Of a stretch of DNA of 49,119 nucleotides, positions 7,965 through 15,510 are shown one piece after another; position 1 is the first letter of the stretch; every line of letters starts with the position of its first letter. The position numbers and the translations under genes were made by a program. The stretch spans positions 1-49,119 of the forward strand of contig CAKKQO010000028.1 in the NCBI GenBank assembly GCA_919902105.1. The letters run 5' to 3'. Origin of the DNA: Omnitrophica bacterium GWA2_41_15 (lineage in GTDB: Bacteria > Omnitrophota > Gorgyraeia > Ghiorseimicrobiales > Ghiorseimicrobiaceae). The notes under the pieces were generated by a model that worked only from the letters and a program-made list of their open reading frames with translations, made no database searches and was not told where the DNA came from.

Positions 7965-9104
7965 TTATCCCCTTAATCCCAAGAGCCTTGCCAGCAAACT
8001 TTTCTTGATAGAAATTGCCTTCTCCGGGCAGACCTCCAAACAGCAAAAACAACGGATACAATTACGATAATCTATTTTTTTCTTTCTCTCTATATCAATC
8101 ACCTTCGTCGGACAGGCCTCTTGGCATTTTTTGCATTGCACGCAGAGCTTTTCATTGATTTTAGGGCGATAATCTAAAAATTTCTTAAACAAATTAAAAA
8201 CAAAAAGGGGGAGTTTTCGGGCAATCGATGGCTGGGGCAGTTTAAAATCAGGGATGATAATATCTGCCAACTTCTCACCTACTATTTCAATAGAACCCAA
8301 ATCCGCATTGCCTATGCCGCGCCTAATCGCCTCTTTGTTTGTCGGGATATCCTCAGGCTTTAACTTCGTTATTAGTGCTAAGATACTATCTATGCTTACA
8401 GCGTCAGCGCTAGCCAAGATTAAGCCCGTATGCCTTAGGTCCCCCTTTGTGCCCGGGCCATCACCCTCTATCACATCAATTGCATCTACGATATTTAGAG
8501 CGGGGCGCGCAATTTGATAAATATCCACTAATTTAGCGGCAAATTCCTCAGGCTTAAAATACTTTTTATGCAGTTCGCTTTTGTATAAACCGGGGATTAA
8601 ACCAAAAAGGTTTTTGACTGCGGCAGTTAAGGTCATAAAACCGTGGGTCTTAAATTTAGGTATATTTACAACAAAATCAACTTCATCTAAGATACTGGCT
8701 AAAGGCAAGCCGTTTTTTAATGCCTTCTGCTTAAACTCTACAAGCTCTATATTTTCTTCTCTGGCTAGTTGAGCCATGCCTGTGCGTTGATATACCTCTT
8801 TTATGTCTTCAACCTTTGCGAATGTACTGGGAGAGTCTCCGAGATAGACTTTTGCGCCGACTTCTTTTAACATACCTATCACCGCCCGGATTATTTCCGG
8901 ATGCGTAGTAATGCCGCGTTGCGGTTCAATGGCAATAAGCAGGTTGGGCTTTAATAAAACGCGCGCGCCCGACTTAATAAAATTAGATATGCCGCCAAGA
9001 AAACCAAGCGCTTTCCTTAAAGACGACTCCACCTCTTCTCTTTTATAGCTTTCGCACTTTACCACAGAAACTTTTGACTGCATATAAAAATTATCCTTAT
9101 TCAC
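7965..9104 (-). CDS. DUF362 protein with 2x[4Fe-4S] ferredoxin domain
   Basis: 379 residues. An N-terminal DUF362 domain (about 10-290) shows the family pattern GARVLLKPNLL, TTHPEIIRAV, GDSPSTFAKVEDI, NIPKFKTHGFMTLTAAVKNLFGLIPG and NIVDAIDVIEGDGPGTKG. A C-terminal double cluster follows: CVQCKKCQEACP and CIRCFCCLEVCP (about 322-366). The reaction is unknown; it is a cytoplasmic iron-sulfur protein. Met8 with AAGGA about ten bases upstream is an alternative start. The gene overlaps the M48 protease gene by 8 bases, so the two are translationally coupled. Confidence 0.85.
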   Translation of the reverse strand: MNKDNFYMQSKVSVVKCESYKREEVESSLRKALGFLGGISNFIKSGARVLLKPNLLIAIEPQRGITTHPEIIRAVIGMLKEVGAKVYLGDSPSTFAKVEDIKEVYQRTGMAQLAREENIELVEFKQKALKNGLPLASILDEVDFVVNIPKFKTHGFMTLTAAVKNLFGLIPGLYKSELHKKYFKPEEFAAKLVDIYQIARPALNIVDAIDVIEGDGPGTKGDLRHTGLILASADAVSIDSILALITKLKPEDIPTNKEAIRRGIGNADLGSIEIVGEKLADIIIPDFKLPQPSIARKLPLFVFNLFKKFLDYRPKINEKLCVQCKKCQEACPTKVIDIERKKKIDYRNCIRCFCCLEVCPEKAISIKKSLLARLLGLRG

Positions 9105-9891
9105 TTTCGCGATTAATGTAATCGGTAAAGCTTATATTTTCTCCTAATTCTTGCTTGACCACGCTGATTCTATCCGCAATGTAAGGATGGGTGCGGCCGT
9201 AGGATAACGGCGCAAGCGGCTCTTTACGCTTTGCTTCTTTTAATTTAGCCAGAAAACTAATCATAGCATGCGGGTCAAAACCAGCTCTCTCTACATAGCG
9301 TACGCCTACCTTATCCGCTAAAAGCTCATCCTCGCGGGAATACCCCAGCATAACTTCGCTAAACGCCAAATCTGCCCCGTAAACCGCACCCGCAGATCCT
9401 GTAGTCTGGGCAGTAATTATTCTGGCTAACATATACCCCATGGAGGCCTGTAATTTTTTGATGCTGTGGCGGGCAACGATGTGGGCGACTTCATGGGCAA
9501 TAACACCAGCAAGTTCGTCAACGCTTGCGATATCTATAAGGCCTTTATAGATATAGACAAAACCTCCGGGAAGAGAAACCGCATTAACCTCTTTTCCCTC
9601 CAAAGCCTTAAAATAATAAACCAGTTCCTTGCGGTCGCATCCTTGAGCGATTTTCTGCCCGATCCTGTCTACTTTCTCCTGCACTGCAGGATCTTCCACT
9701 AATTTATATTTTGCCTCTACCTGCTTTGCAATTGAGCGGCCCAGGTTAATTTCCTTATCCGTAGAATAAAACAGGGTTTCTTCGCGGCCGGTTGCCAGAT
9801 TGTATTCTGAAGTGCAACCGCATAAAAAAGTAGCGAGTAGAAAGTAGCAAGTAGAGAGAAAAATGATAAAAGCTAAATGTCTATATTGCAT
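9097..9891 (-). CDS. M48-family metalloprotease lipoprotein
   Basis: 264 residues. The N-terminal signal has a lipobox LCGC (lipidated Cys26), so the protease is anchored in a membrane and faces the periplasm. The zinc site is HEVAHIVARH (His133, Glu134, His137), with the third ligand Glu in SREDELLADKVGVRYVERAGFDP. This suggests BepA/LoiP-like quality control of outer-membrane proteins. There is no TPR domain. The signal-peptide residues STCYFLLATF are encoded by four degenerate heptanucleotide repeats (9829-9856). It overlaps maf by 19 bases and the DUF362 gene by 8. Confidence 0.9.
   Translation of the reverse strand: MQYRHLAFIIFLSTCYFLLATFLCGCTSEYNLATGREETLFYSTDKEINLGRSIAKQVEAKYKLVEDPAVQEKVDRIGQKIAQGCDRKELVYYFKALEGKEVNAVSLPGGFVYIYKGLIDIASVDELAGVIAHEVAHIVARHSIKKLQASMGYMLARIITAQTTGSAGAVYGADLAFSEVMLGYSREDELLADKVGVRYVERAGFDPHAMISFLAKLKEAKRKEPLAPLSYGRTHPYIADRISVVKQELGENISFTDYINRESE
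9829..9856. repeat. Heptanucleotide repeat inside the M48 signal peptide
   Basis: Four tandem units AGTAGCG, AGTAGAA, AGTAGCA and AGTAGAG (period 7, first four bases invariant with variable ends). They lie in the coding region of the M48 lipoprotein just upstream of the lipobox. Confidence 0.9.
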
Positions 9892-10454
9892 TTTTTAAGA
9901 AGTTTGTACAATTTTGCTAAAGGAAGCCCTACTACATTATAAAAACAGCCGTCTATTCGCTCAATAAACAAGCTTCCCTTCCCCTGTATATCAAACCCGC
10001 CGGCAAAATTAATATGCTGATTAGCAGCGCTAGAGAGATATTTTTTAATTTGCCTGTCAGAAAGCTTAACCATCCAAACCTTGGTTACTTCAGAATCGGC
10101 ATATATCTTATTATTATTGATATCAGCTACAGCGAGCCCGCTATAGACATATGAAGGCCTAAGGGATAATTCTTTAATAAAGCGGAATGCCTCTTTTTTA
10201 TCCCGGGGCTTGCCGAATACTTTTTTTTCTTGCCATACTACCGTATCAGCGGCAATAATCACACCGGTTTTAAATAAAGGCAAGACCGCACGAACCTTTG
10301 CTAACGCATTACGAATTACTATTTCTTTAGCGCCTTGCCTGCGAGGGCATTTTAACTCCTCAATATTAGATGCCTTTACCTTAAATTTAAAGCCGCACCT
10401 TCTTAATAACTCTGCGCGGGCTTTGGAGTTAGAGGCTAAAATTATCGGTCGCAT
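9873..10454 (-). CDS. maf: Maf-family nucleotide pyrophosphatase
   Basis: Hydrolyses non-canonical or methylated nucleoside triphosphates (dTTP/UTP, or 7-methyl-GTP subtype) in the cytoplasm. Of 193 residues, the N-terminal ILASNSKARAELLRRCGFKF is the substrate and metal site, ALAKVRA gives the conserved Lys, and VIIAADTVV holds the catalytic Asp. KPRDKKEAFRFIKELS and FAGGFDIQGKGSLFIERIDGCFYNVVGLPL complete the pattern. FAGGFDIQG is typical of the dTTP/UTP subtype. It precedes and overlaps the M48 gene. Confidence 0.92.
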   Translation of the reverse strand: MRPIILASNSKARAELLRRCGFKFKVKASNIEELKCPRRQGAKEIVIRNALAKVRAVLPLFKTGVIIAADTVVWQEKKVFGKPRDKKEAFRFIKELSLRPSYVYSGLAVADINNNKIYADSEVTKVWMVKLSDRQIKKYLSSAANQHINFAGGFDIQGKGSLFIERIDGCFYNVVGLPLAKLYKLLKKCNIDI

Positions 10455-10478
10455 AGAAATAGCATCAAAGTGTTATAG

Positions 10479-10563
10479 CCTGCTTCGCAGGATAGAGTCA
10501 TAGTATCAAAGTTAAGATCTCTTACTTTGACACTATGATACTCTGACTCTTTGACTCTTTCTT
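10479..10563. repeat. Octamer-word inverted array between maf and pyrE
   Basis: A 107-base gap with a small hairpin CCTGC-ttc-GCAGG (10479-10491). Left words ATAGAGTC / ATAGTATC / AAAGTTAA are followed by tandem right words ACTTTGAC, ACTATGAT, ACTCTGAC, TCTTTGAC and TCTTTCTT (10524-10563), which are approximately the reverse complement of the left set. The gap can therefore fold into one long imperfect hairpin. The array runs into the pyrE stop codon. The same words recur at 15.4 kb. Confidence 0.85.
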
Positions 10564-11134
10564 AAATCTTGCTAATTTTAAAGTCTGAGGCTTTAAAAAT
10601 TGAGGTAAGCGGGCAGCTTACCCGGGCGAGGTTTTCAATAGCACCTTCTTCCCGATCAATAATGGCCACGGCGCCTTCAACAATCACGCCCGACTGGCGC
10701 AAAATAGATATGCAGTCAAGAAGTGAACCCCCTGAGGTCACTACATCATCCACAATGATAACCTTATCGCCTTTTTTAAGCGCCGGCCCTTCTATTCTTT
10801 TTTGAGTGCCGTGTTCTTTGGGTATCTTCCTGACAATAAAAGTATTTAAGGGTTTTTTATCTAGAAAAGACAGTGCTGCGATTGCCCCTAAAAGAGGATC
10901 TGCTCCCAAGGTAGGGCCTCCGATAGCAGAAATATTTTTATCCTTGACTAAATCTAATATTAGCGCAGCCGTTAAGTATGCCCCCTCAGCGCTTAAAGTC
11001 ACAACGCGGGCATCGATATAATAACTGCCGATTTTTCCGCTCGATAAAACTATGTTTCCTTCTCTATAGGCACGTTCCTTTAGAAGCGCAAATAATCTTT
11101 GCTTTAACTCTTGGGTATCTTGTCGGTTTGGCAT
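10562..11134 (-). CDS. pyrE: Orotate phosphoribosyltransferase
   Basis: Makes orotidine-5'-phosphate from orotate and PRPP in pyrimidine synthesis. The 190 residues carry the PRPP-binding motif VIIVDDVVTSGGSLLDCI (about 126-143), and FIVRKIPKEHGTQKRIEG is the flexible catalytic loop typical of OPRT. FLLSSGKIGSYYIDAR-like sequence (VLSSGKIGSYYIDARVV) starts the fold. No Shine-Dalgarno sequence precedes the ATG. A promoter is placed so that transcription should begin on the A of ATG, which implies a leaderless mRNA. It is divergent from comF. Confidence 0.93.
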   Translation of the reverse strand: MPNRQDTQELKQRLFALLKERAYREGNIVLSSGKIGSYYIDARVVTLSAEGAYLTAALILDLVKDKNISAIGGPTLGADPLLGAIAALSFLDKKPLNTFIVRKIPKEHGTQKRIEGPALKKGDKVIIVDDVVTSGGSLLDCISILRQSGVIVEGAVAIIDREEGAIENLARVSCPLTSIFKASDFKISKI

Positions 11135-11140
11135 AAATAT

Positions 11141-11169
11141 ATTTTACTATCGAAAGTGATGTATGTCAA
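11141..11169 (-). promoter_or_regulatory. pyrE promoter, predicted leaderless
   Basis: On the minus strand a perfect -35 TTGACA (11169-11164), a 17-base spacer and the -10 TAAAAT (11146-11141). The usual start site seven bases past the -10 end is 11134, the A of the pyrE ATG. Confidence 0.75.
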
Positions 11170-11177
11170 CGTTGACA
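11164..11177. promoter_or_regulatory. Palindrome joining two divergent -35 boxes
   Basis: The perfect 14-bp palindrome TGTCAACGTTGACA holds one TTGACA for each strand, back to back with two bases between. RNA polymerase cannot occupy both sides at once. The site could also be an operator for a dimeric regulator. Confidence 0.75.
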
Positions 11178-11200
11178 ATAGATACTTAGTATTGTATTAT
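11172..11200 (+). promoter_or_regulatory. comF promoter, predicted leaderless
   Basis: A perfect -35 TTGACA (11172-11177), a 17-base spacer and the -10 TATTAT (11195-11200). The predicted start near 11207 lies two bases before the comF ATG at 11209, and no Shine-Dalgarno sequence is present. Confidence 0.75.
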
Positions 11201-11208
11201 AATTGCTT

Positions 11209-11910
11209 ATGGCGGGGGGTATTTTATATAATCTTATCAACATTATCTATCCTGCGCAGTGTTTAGTCTGTAAAAATCCGGTTGCGCCGCAAGTTATCGT
11301 CTGCCAGGACTGCCTTAAACAAATAGAGAAAAACTTGCCTCCATTTTGTCCGCGCTGCGGCAGGAATTTTAAAAACAACAAATGCTTGCATTGCGGCAGT
11401 CTTAATTTTTATTTTAACCGCGCATGGAGCGCCTGTAGTTATACGCGTACAAGCAGAGAATTAATTCATCTATTTAAATATCAAGGCAAGGTTAAGATTA
11501 AGAAAATATTGACAGAAATTTTAGTAAATTTTATCAGGAATTTTCATCTGCCTATGAATAAGATAGAAGTAATTACGCCTATACCGCTCTATCGCACACG
11601 CTTAAGAGAAAGAGAATTTAACCAGGCCGAACTTCTTTCTGCATCAGTCGCCAAAGAATTTAAAATCAGGCATTCTAGCCAAAATTTAATTCGCCGCTTG
11701 AATAACACAGCCCAGGCAAAATTAAATGCGGATTTACGCTTTAAAAATATACAGGGGGCATTTGTGATAAAAAATAGAGATGAATTTCATCAGAAGAATG
11801 TTTTACTTATTGATGATGTTTTGACTACCGGCGCAACCTGCTCTGAAGCGGCAGGGGTATTGAAAGAAGCCGGCGCAAAAGATGTTTTCGTATTAACCTT
11901 TGCTAGTTGA
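11209..11910 (+). CDS. comF: ComF-family phosphoribosyltransferase-like protein
   Basis: About 233 residues. An N-terminal zinc-finger region with four CxxC pairs (CLVC, CQDC, CPRC, CLHC, residues about 17-63) is followed by a phosphoribosyltransferase-type domain. This includes ITPIPLYRTRLREREFNQAELLS and the PRPP loop VLLIDDVLTTGATCSEAAGVLKEAG. ComF proteins act in DNA uptake in transformable bacteria; in others the role is unclear. I chose the ATG at 11209 rather than the TTG at 11203, because the TTG would lie upstream of the predicted transcription start. It is divergent from pyrE. Confidence 0.9.
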   Translation: MAGGILYNLINIIYPAQCLVCKNPVAPQVIVCQDCLKQIEKNLPPFCPRCGRNFKNNKCLHCGSLNFYFNRAWSACSYTRTSRELIHLFKYQGKVKIKKILTEILVNFIRNFHLPMNKIEVITPIPLYRTRLREREFNQAELLSASVAKEFKIRHSSQNLIRRLNNTAQAKLNADLRFKNIQGAFVIKNRDEFHQKNVLLIDDVLTTGATCSEAAGVLKEAGAKDVFVLTFAS

Positions 11911-11930
11911 GTGAGTGATAAACCAACTTC

Positions 11931-12105
11931 ATCCCGTTTCGCCCCTAGAAATTGCGAAGCAATTTCAGGGACTAAGTCCTCGCAATTCTTCGAATTGCAG
12001 AGGGCAAGATATATCAAAATTCTATGCTATAATTTTGATACGCTCAATGGGATAAATTCAGCCAAATAACTTAGCTCCGCTTTTAGGCTCGCTAAGTTAA
12101 GGCTT
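11931..12105. repeat. Structured intergenic element, copy g
   Basis: Fills the 200-base gap between comF and the first lpt permease. Five hairpins occur in a row. They are CCCTAGAAATTGC-gaa-GCAATTTCAGGG (11943-11970), GGACT-a-AGTCC, GCAATTC-ttc-GAATTGC (11982-11998), TATCAAAATT-9-AATTTTGATA (12012-12040), and AACTTAGC...GCTAAGTT (about 12067-12099). An ATCCC...GGGAT pair surrounds the first four. On the minus strand the last hairpin is followed by AATTTATCCC, as in copy a. No promoter with a good -35 is visible; one TATAAT lies inside a hairpin arm. Confidence 0.85.
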
Positions 12106-12110
12106 CATTT

Positions 12111-13205
12111 ATGAAAATCTTACGTAAATACATATTAACCGAATTTATAATGCCTTTTATACTCTCCATATCAGTATTAATCTTTATATTCTCTCTTATC
12201 TTTTTAACCCAATATACTAGCTTGATAGTTAACAAAGGCGTTGAGATTTCCGTAGTGGTTAAATTATTTTTCTTCTCTCTTTTTTACCCATTCAGCTATA
12301 TTCTTCCCTTGGCAATATTCACCAGTGTCCTCTGGTCATTAGGCAGAATCTCTTCGGACAACGAAATAACTGCCATAAAAGCGGCAGGCACAAATATAAT
12401 CCATCTGATTATACCGCTTATTACAGTAGGCCTAATCTTTAGCCTATTTATGGTGCTCTTTAACAGCAATCTTATGCCTAGCGCAAACTTCGAAAGAAGA
12501 AAAGCGCTGATGGATATAGGTATAAATAACCCTACGGCAACACTCGAGGCGGGAACATTCATTGACTCTTTCCAAAAATATATCCTCTTTATTTACAAAA
12601 TAGAAGGCAATAAACTCACTAATATCCGCATATATGAACCTCAAGGCCCGGGAAAACCTGCCCGTACAACAATTGCTAAAAAGGGAGAATTTATTTCTCT
12701 GCCCGATAAGGGAATAATTAAGCTAAAACTCATAGACGGCTCCTCCGATGAGCCCAATCCGAACAATCCGAGTATGTTCTATAAATTAAACTTTAAGACT
12801 AATTTCATTAATTTAAATATTGCTAAGGCGCAAGGAAGCCAAGTAAATAAAAAACCTAAAGATATGACTTTAGATGAGCTCAAAGAAGAAATTAAGCGGG
12901 TTAATCATAGCGGAATTGACCCAACCCCTTTAATTACGGAAATACATAAAAAAGTATCTCTTGCCTTTGCCTGTCTTATCATGGTATTAATCGGATGCCC
13001 CTTAAGCATCATTACCAAACAAAGGTTAAAATCGGTGAATTTTGGTTTAGCCCTAGTTATCTTCGGAATATATTATCTATTAATGCTGGGTGCAAACGCT
13101 TTAAGCCTGGAAGGCCTTATTCCTGCGCACTTAGCTATGTGGCTTCCCAATATCATCTTTGGAATGATAGGATTAATCTTTACCCTTTCGATATGCGTAT
13201 TTTAG
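12111..13205 (+). CDS. lptF: LptF/LptG-family LPS export permease (first)
   Basis: 364 residues with the LptF/G plan: MKILRKYILTEFIMPFILS at the start, membrane helices near 12-34, 52-72, 96-118, then a periplasmic beta-jellyroll (about 125-275), then three helices (about 280-300, 306-326, 336-360). Together with an LptB ATPase (not in this window) it would extract LPS from the inner membrane. The start ATG abuts a structured repeat and has no Shine-Dalgarno sequence. Its stop overlaps the next permease gene by 13 bases, so the pair is co-translated. Which of the two is LptF or LptG is assigned by order only. Confidence 0.88.
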   Translation: MKILRKYILTEFIMPFILSISVLIFIFSLIFLTQYTSLIVNKGVEISVVVKLFFFSLFYPFSYILPLAIFTSVLWSLGRISSDNEITAIKAAGTNIIHLIIPLITVGLIFSLFMVLFNSNLMPSANFERRKALMDIGINNPTATLEAGTFIDSFQKYILFIYKIEGNKLTNIRIYEPQGPGKPARTTIAKKGEFISLPDKGIIKLKLIDGSSDEPNPNNPSMFYKLNFKTNFINLNIAKAQGSQVNKKPKDMTLDELKEEIKRVNHSGIDPTPLITEIHKKVSLAFACLIMVLIGCPLSIITKQRLKSVNFGLALVIFGIYYLLMLGANALSLEGLIPAHLAMWLPNIIFGMIGLIFTLSICVF

Positions 13206-14284
13206 ACAGATACGTCACCAAATCAATGCTCTCTGCCTTCATTGGCTGTATGTTTGTATTTATGTTCCTCTATATCATCGTCGATTTATTTTCGCACTTG
13301 GATGATATATTAAAAGAAGGGGTAGCTATTGCAGCATTATTAAATTACTATTTATCTTTTTTGCCTCTTATGTTTATACAGATCTCACCTATGGCATGTC
13401 TTTTAAGCCTGCTTTACTCCATCGGCAATTTATCTAAGACTAATGAGATTATTGCTATGCGCTCAAGCGGATTAAGCATTTGGAGGATTTCTTTGCCTGC
13501 TCTCATATTCGGCCTATTAATCAGCGGCTTCGTTTTTATGCTTAATGAACGGTCTCTGCCTAAAGCCCAAGGCATTAATTATCAATTAAAGGCTGAATTA
13601 TTTGAGCAGAATGCTTCTAAAGAAAAAAATGTGATATACAATCTTGCGATCTACGGACAAGATAATAAGCAATTCTTCATAGATATATATCATCCCAAAG
13701 AAGAGATAATGGAAAATGTCGTAATACTAGAACACGACGAAAATCAAAATGTCGTCTCAAAAATTACGGCTAAAAAAGCATATTTCAGGGAAAACCGCTG
13801 GCTGTTCAGGGATTGTCTTATTTCTTATTTTAATGAAAAGGGAGAACTTTTAGGGGAGCCTTTTTATTTCAAAAATAAGGTTATCTACCTTAAAGATAGA
13901 CCTAATGATTTCTTAAGCCAGCGACAAAAAACAATGTTTATGAATATACCCCAGCTTAATGATTACATAAAAAGACTATCTAACAGCGGGGCGAGCGCTG
14001 TATTAAGAAAACTAAAAGTAAATTTATACAATAAATTTACTATGCCTTTTACCAGCCTTGTGATAATTCTGGTAGGCATTCCTTTTGCTCTGGGCAGAAG
14101 TAAAAAGGGACAAGCAATTGCTTCTTTAGGATTATGTATCGGGATTAGTTTTCTTTATTACGTGTTTAATCAAACGTCTATTGCGTTCGGGGAACTAGGA
14201 GTGATACCACCTTTTGTCTCTGCTATTTTAAGCCATGCCTTCTTTATCGCTTCCAGCATTCTGGCAATCAGAAGACTGCCTTAA
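13193..14284 (+). CDS. lptG: LptF/LptG-family LPS export permease (second)
   Basis: 363 residues from ATG 13193 (MRILDRYVTKSMLSAFIG). The open frame extends far upstream, but that part only shadows the previous gene. Helices lie near 13-35, 52-75, 97-118, then a periplasmic domain, then three C-terminal helices (MPFTSLVIILVGIPFALG, LGLCIGISFLYYVFN, FVSAILSHAFFIASSILAIR). It is the likely partner of the preceding permease in the LptBFG transporter. The stop codon overlaps the convergent alr stop (14281-14284). Confidence 0.88.
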   Translation: MRILDRYVTKSMLSAFIGCMFVFMFLYIIVDLFSHLDDILKEGVAIAALLNYYLSFLPLMFIQISPMACLLSLLYSIGNLSKTNEIIAMRSSGLSIWRISLPALIFGLLISGFVFMLNERSLPKAQGINYQLKAELFEQNASKEKNVIYNLAIYGQDNKQFFIDIYHPKEEIMENVVILEHDENQNVVSKITAKKAYFRENRWLFRDCLISYFNEKGELLGEPFYFKNKVIYLKDRPNDFLSQRQKTMFMNIPQLNDYIKRLSNSGASAVLRKLKVNLYNKFTMPFTSLVIILVGIPFALGRSKKGQAIASLGLCIGISFLYYVFNQTSIAFGELGVIPPFVSAILSHAFFIASSILAIRRLP

Positions 14285-15402
14285 TTATCCAAGTAAACCC
14301 TCGGCACTCTGCTGCCGATACCGCAGACTATCTCATAACAGATAGTATTGGCTAAAACCGCTAAATCTCCCGCTGTAATAATATTATTGCCGGCCTTGCC
14401 GATTAAAGTGACTACATCTTTAACCTTAACATTATTTATATGCCCTACATCAATCATTATTTGGTCCATACACACCCTGCCGACTACTCTTGCTTTCATC
14501 CCCCTAACCAACACTTCGGCTTTATTGGATAAAGCGCGGGGATAGCCATCTCCATAGCCAATAGGCAAAGTGGCAATAACTGTATTCTTCTTAGTGATAT
14601 AAGCTCGGCCGTAACTTATACTTCTGCCGCCAGGCGTATTTTTGAGAAAAACAATTTTAGTTTTTAGGCTGAGGACGGGCTTTAGCTCTATTAATGTATT
14701 GTCTTTTGGGTAAAGGCCATAGATTATAATTCCGGGCCTAACCAGATTAAAATGGCTGTCTCTAAAATCTAACAGGCCTAAACTGTTTGCCGCATGCTTT
14801 AAAGGTATCTGGATACCGCTTGCCTCCAGTTTGTGCAACAAAGCCGTAAAAGTATTTATCTGTCCTTCGCTAAATTTGCTATCTGTATCTGCTGAGGACA
14901 GGTGAGTAAATACCCCCTCTATATTAAGGAATTTCATTTTTCTTAACTGATTGATAAAAGAAAAGGCATCTGTATGCCAGACACCTAATCTTCCCATTCC
15001 GGTATCTACTTTTATATGCACCTTTACTTTCTTTTTCTTTTTAGAAGCGGCCAAATTTAACGCATAGGCTAGCTCTTTACTAAAAATTGTCTGGCTTAAA
15101 TTATATTTGATAACTATCTCAGCATCTTGGGAAAATATCCCTCCCAGAATAAGGATATCGCATTTTATTCCTGCCTTGCGTAAAATTATTGCCTCATCAA
15201 GCGCTGCTACCCCTAAGTAATTTATGCCCAAGGAGACGAGTTTCTTAGATACGGGGATTATACCGTGGCCGTAAGCATCGGCTTTAACTATAGCCAGTAT
15301 CTGCGTTTGAGGCGAGATAAATCTGCGGATGGAATTTATATTATAGGCAATATTATTTAGATTAATCTCTGCCCAAGTAGGACGGTAAAATTCTTTATTC
15401 AT
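14281..15402 (-). CDS. alr: Alanine racemase
   Basis: PLP enzyme making D-alanine for peptidoglycan. The 373 residues contain RPTWAEINLNNIAYNI, the PLP lysine motif AIVKADAYGHG (Lys39), HIKVDTGMGRLGV, PGIIIYGLYP, and the second catalytic Tyr in SISYGRAYIT (about 265). VCMDQIMIDVG completes the pattern. The ending CYEIVCGIGSRVPRVY is typical. It is convergent with lptG with shared stop bases. An octamer-word array fills the 104 bases between its start and the tsaB stop upstream. Confidence 0.96.
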   Translation of the reverse strand: MNKEFYRPTWAEINLNNIAYNINSIRRFISPQTQILAIVKADAYGHGIIPVSKKLVSLGINYLGVAALDEAIILRKAGIKCDILILGGIFSQDAEIVIKYNLSQTIFSKELAYALNLAASKKKKKVKVHIKVDTGMGRLGVWHTDAFSFINQLRKMKFLNIEGVFTHLSSADTDSKFSEGQINTFTALLHKLEASGIQIPLKHAANSLGLLDFRDSHFNLVRPGIIIYGLYPKDNTLIELKPVLSLKTKIVFLKNTPGGRSISYGRAYITKKNTVIATLPIGYGDGYPRALSNKAEVLVRGMKARVVGRVCMDQIMIDVGHINNVKVKDVVTLIGKAGNNIITAGDLAVLANTICYEIVCGIGSRVPRVYLDN

Positions 15403-15441
15403 ATTTTAGAAATCAAAGAGTCATCATTCGCTTCGCTCATT

Positions 15442-15510
15442 AGAGTCAAAGCGTCACAGTTAAAGCTTTTACTCTGACTCTTTGAATCTTTGACACTATG
15501 ACTCTATTAA
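15442..15510. repeat. Octamer-word inverted array between tsaB and alr
   Basis: Left words AGAGTCAA, AGCGTCAC and AGTTAAAG (15442-15465). Right words ACTCTGAC, TCTTTGAA, TCTTTGAC, ACTATGAC and TCTATTAA (15471-15510). The two halves are roughly inverse. The words match those at 10.5 kb. The right half overlaps the tsaB stop. Confidence 0.85.

Noticed and set aside
11203-11208. TTG start for comF at 11203
   Set aside because: It lies within or upstream of the predicted transcription start (about 11207), and the ATG at 11209 gives the family-like N-terminus.
11964-11998. Hairpins after comF as a simple terminator
   Set aside because: No T run follows and the same hairpins occur elsewhere as repeat modules, although a role in transcript ends is possible.
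12022-12036. TATAAT near 12030 as the lptF promoter
   Set aside because: It sits in the arm and loop of a perfect hairpin that belongs to a repeat element, and no -35 box is found at 16-18 bases.
12995-13192. Upstream extension of the second lpt permease frame
   Set aside because: The extension overlaps the 3' end of the first permease in another frame and adds no membrane helix typical of the family; ATG 13193 gives the normal N-terminus.
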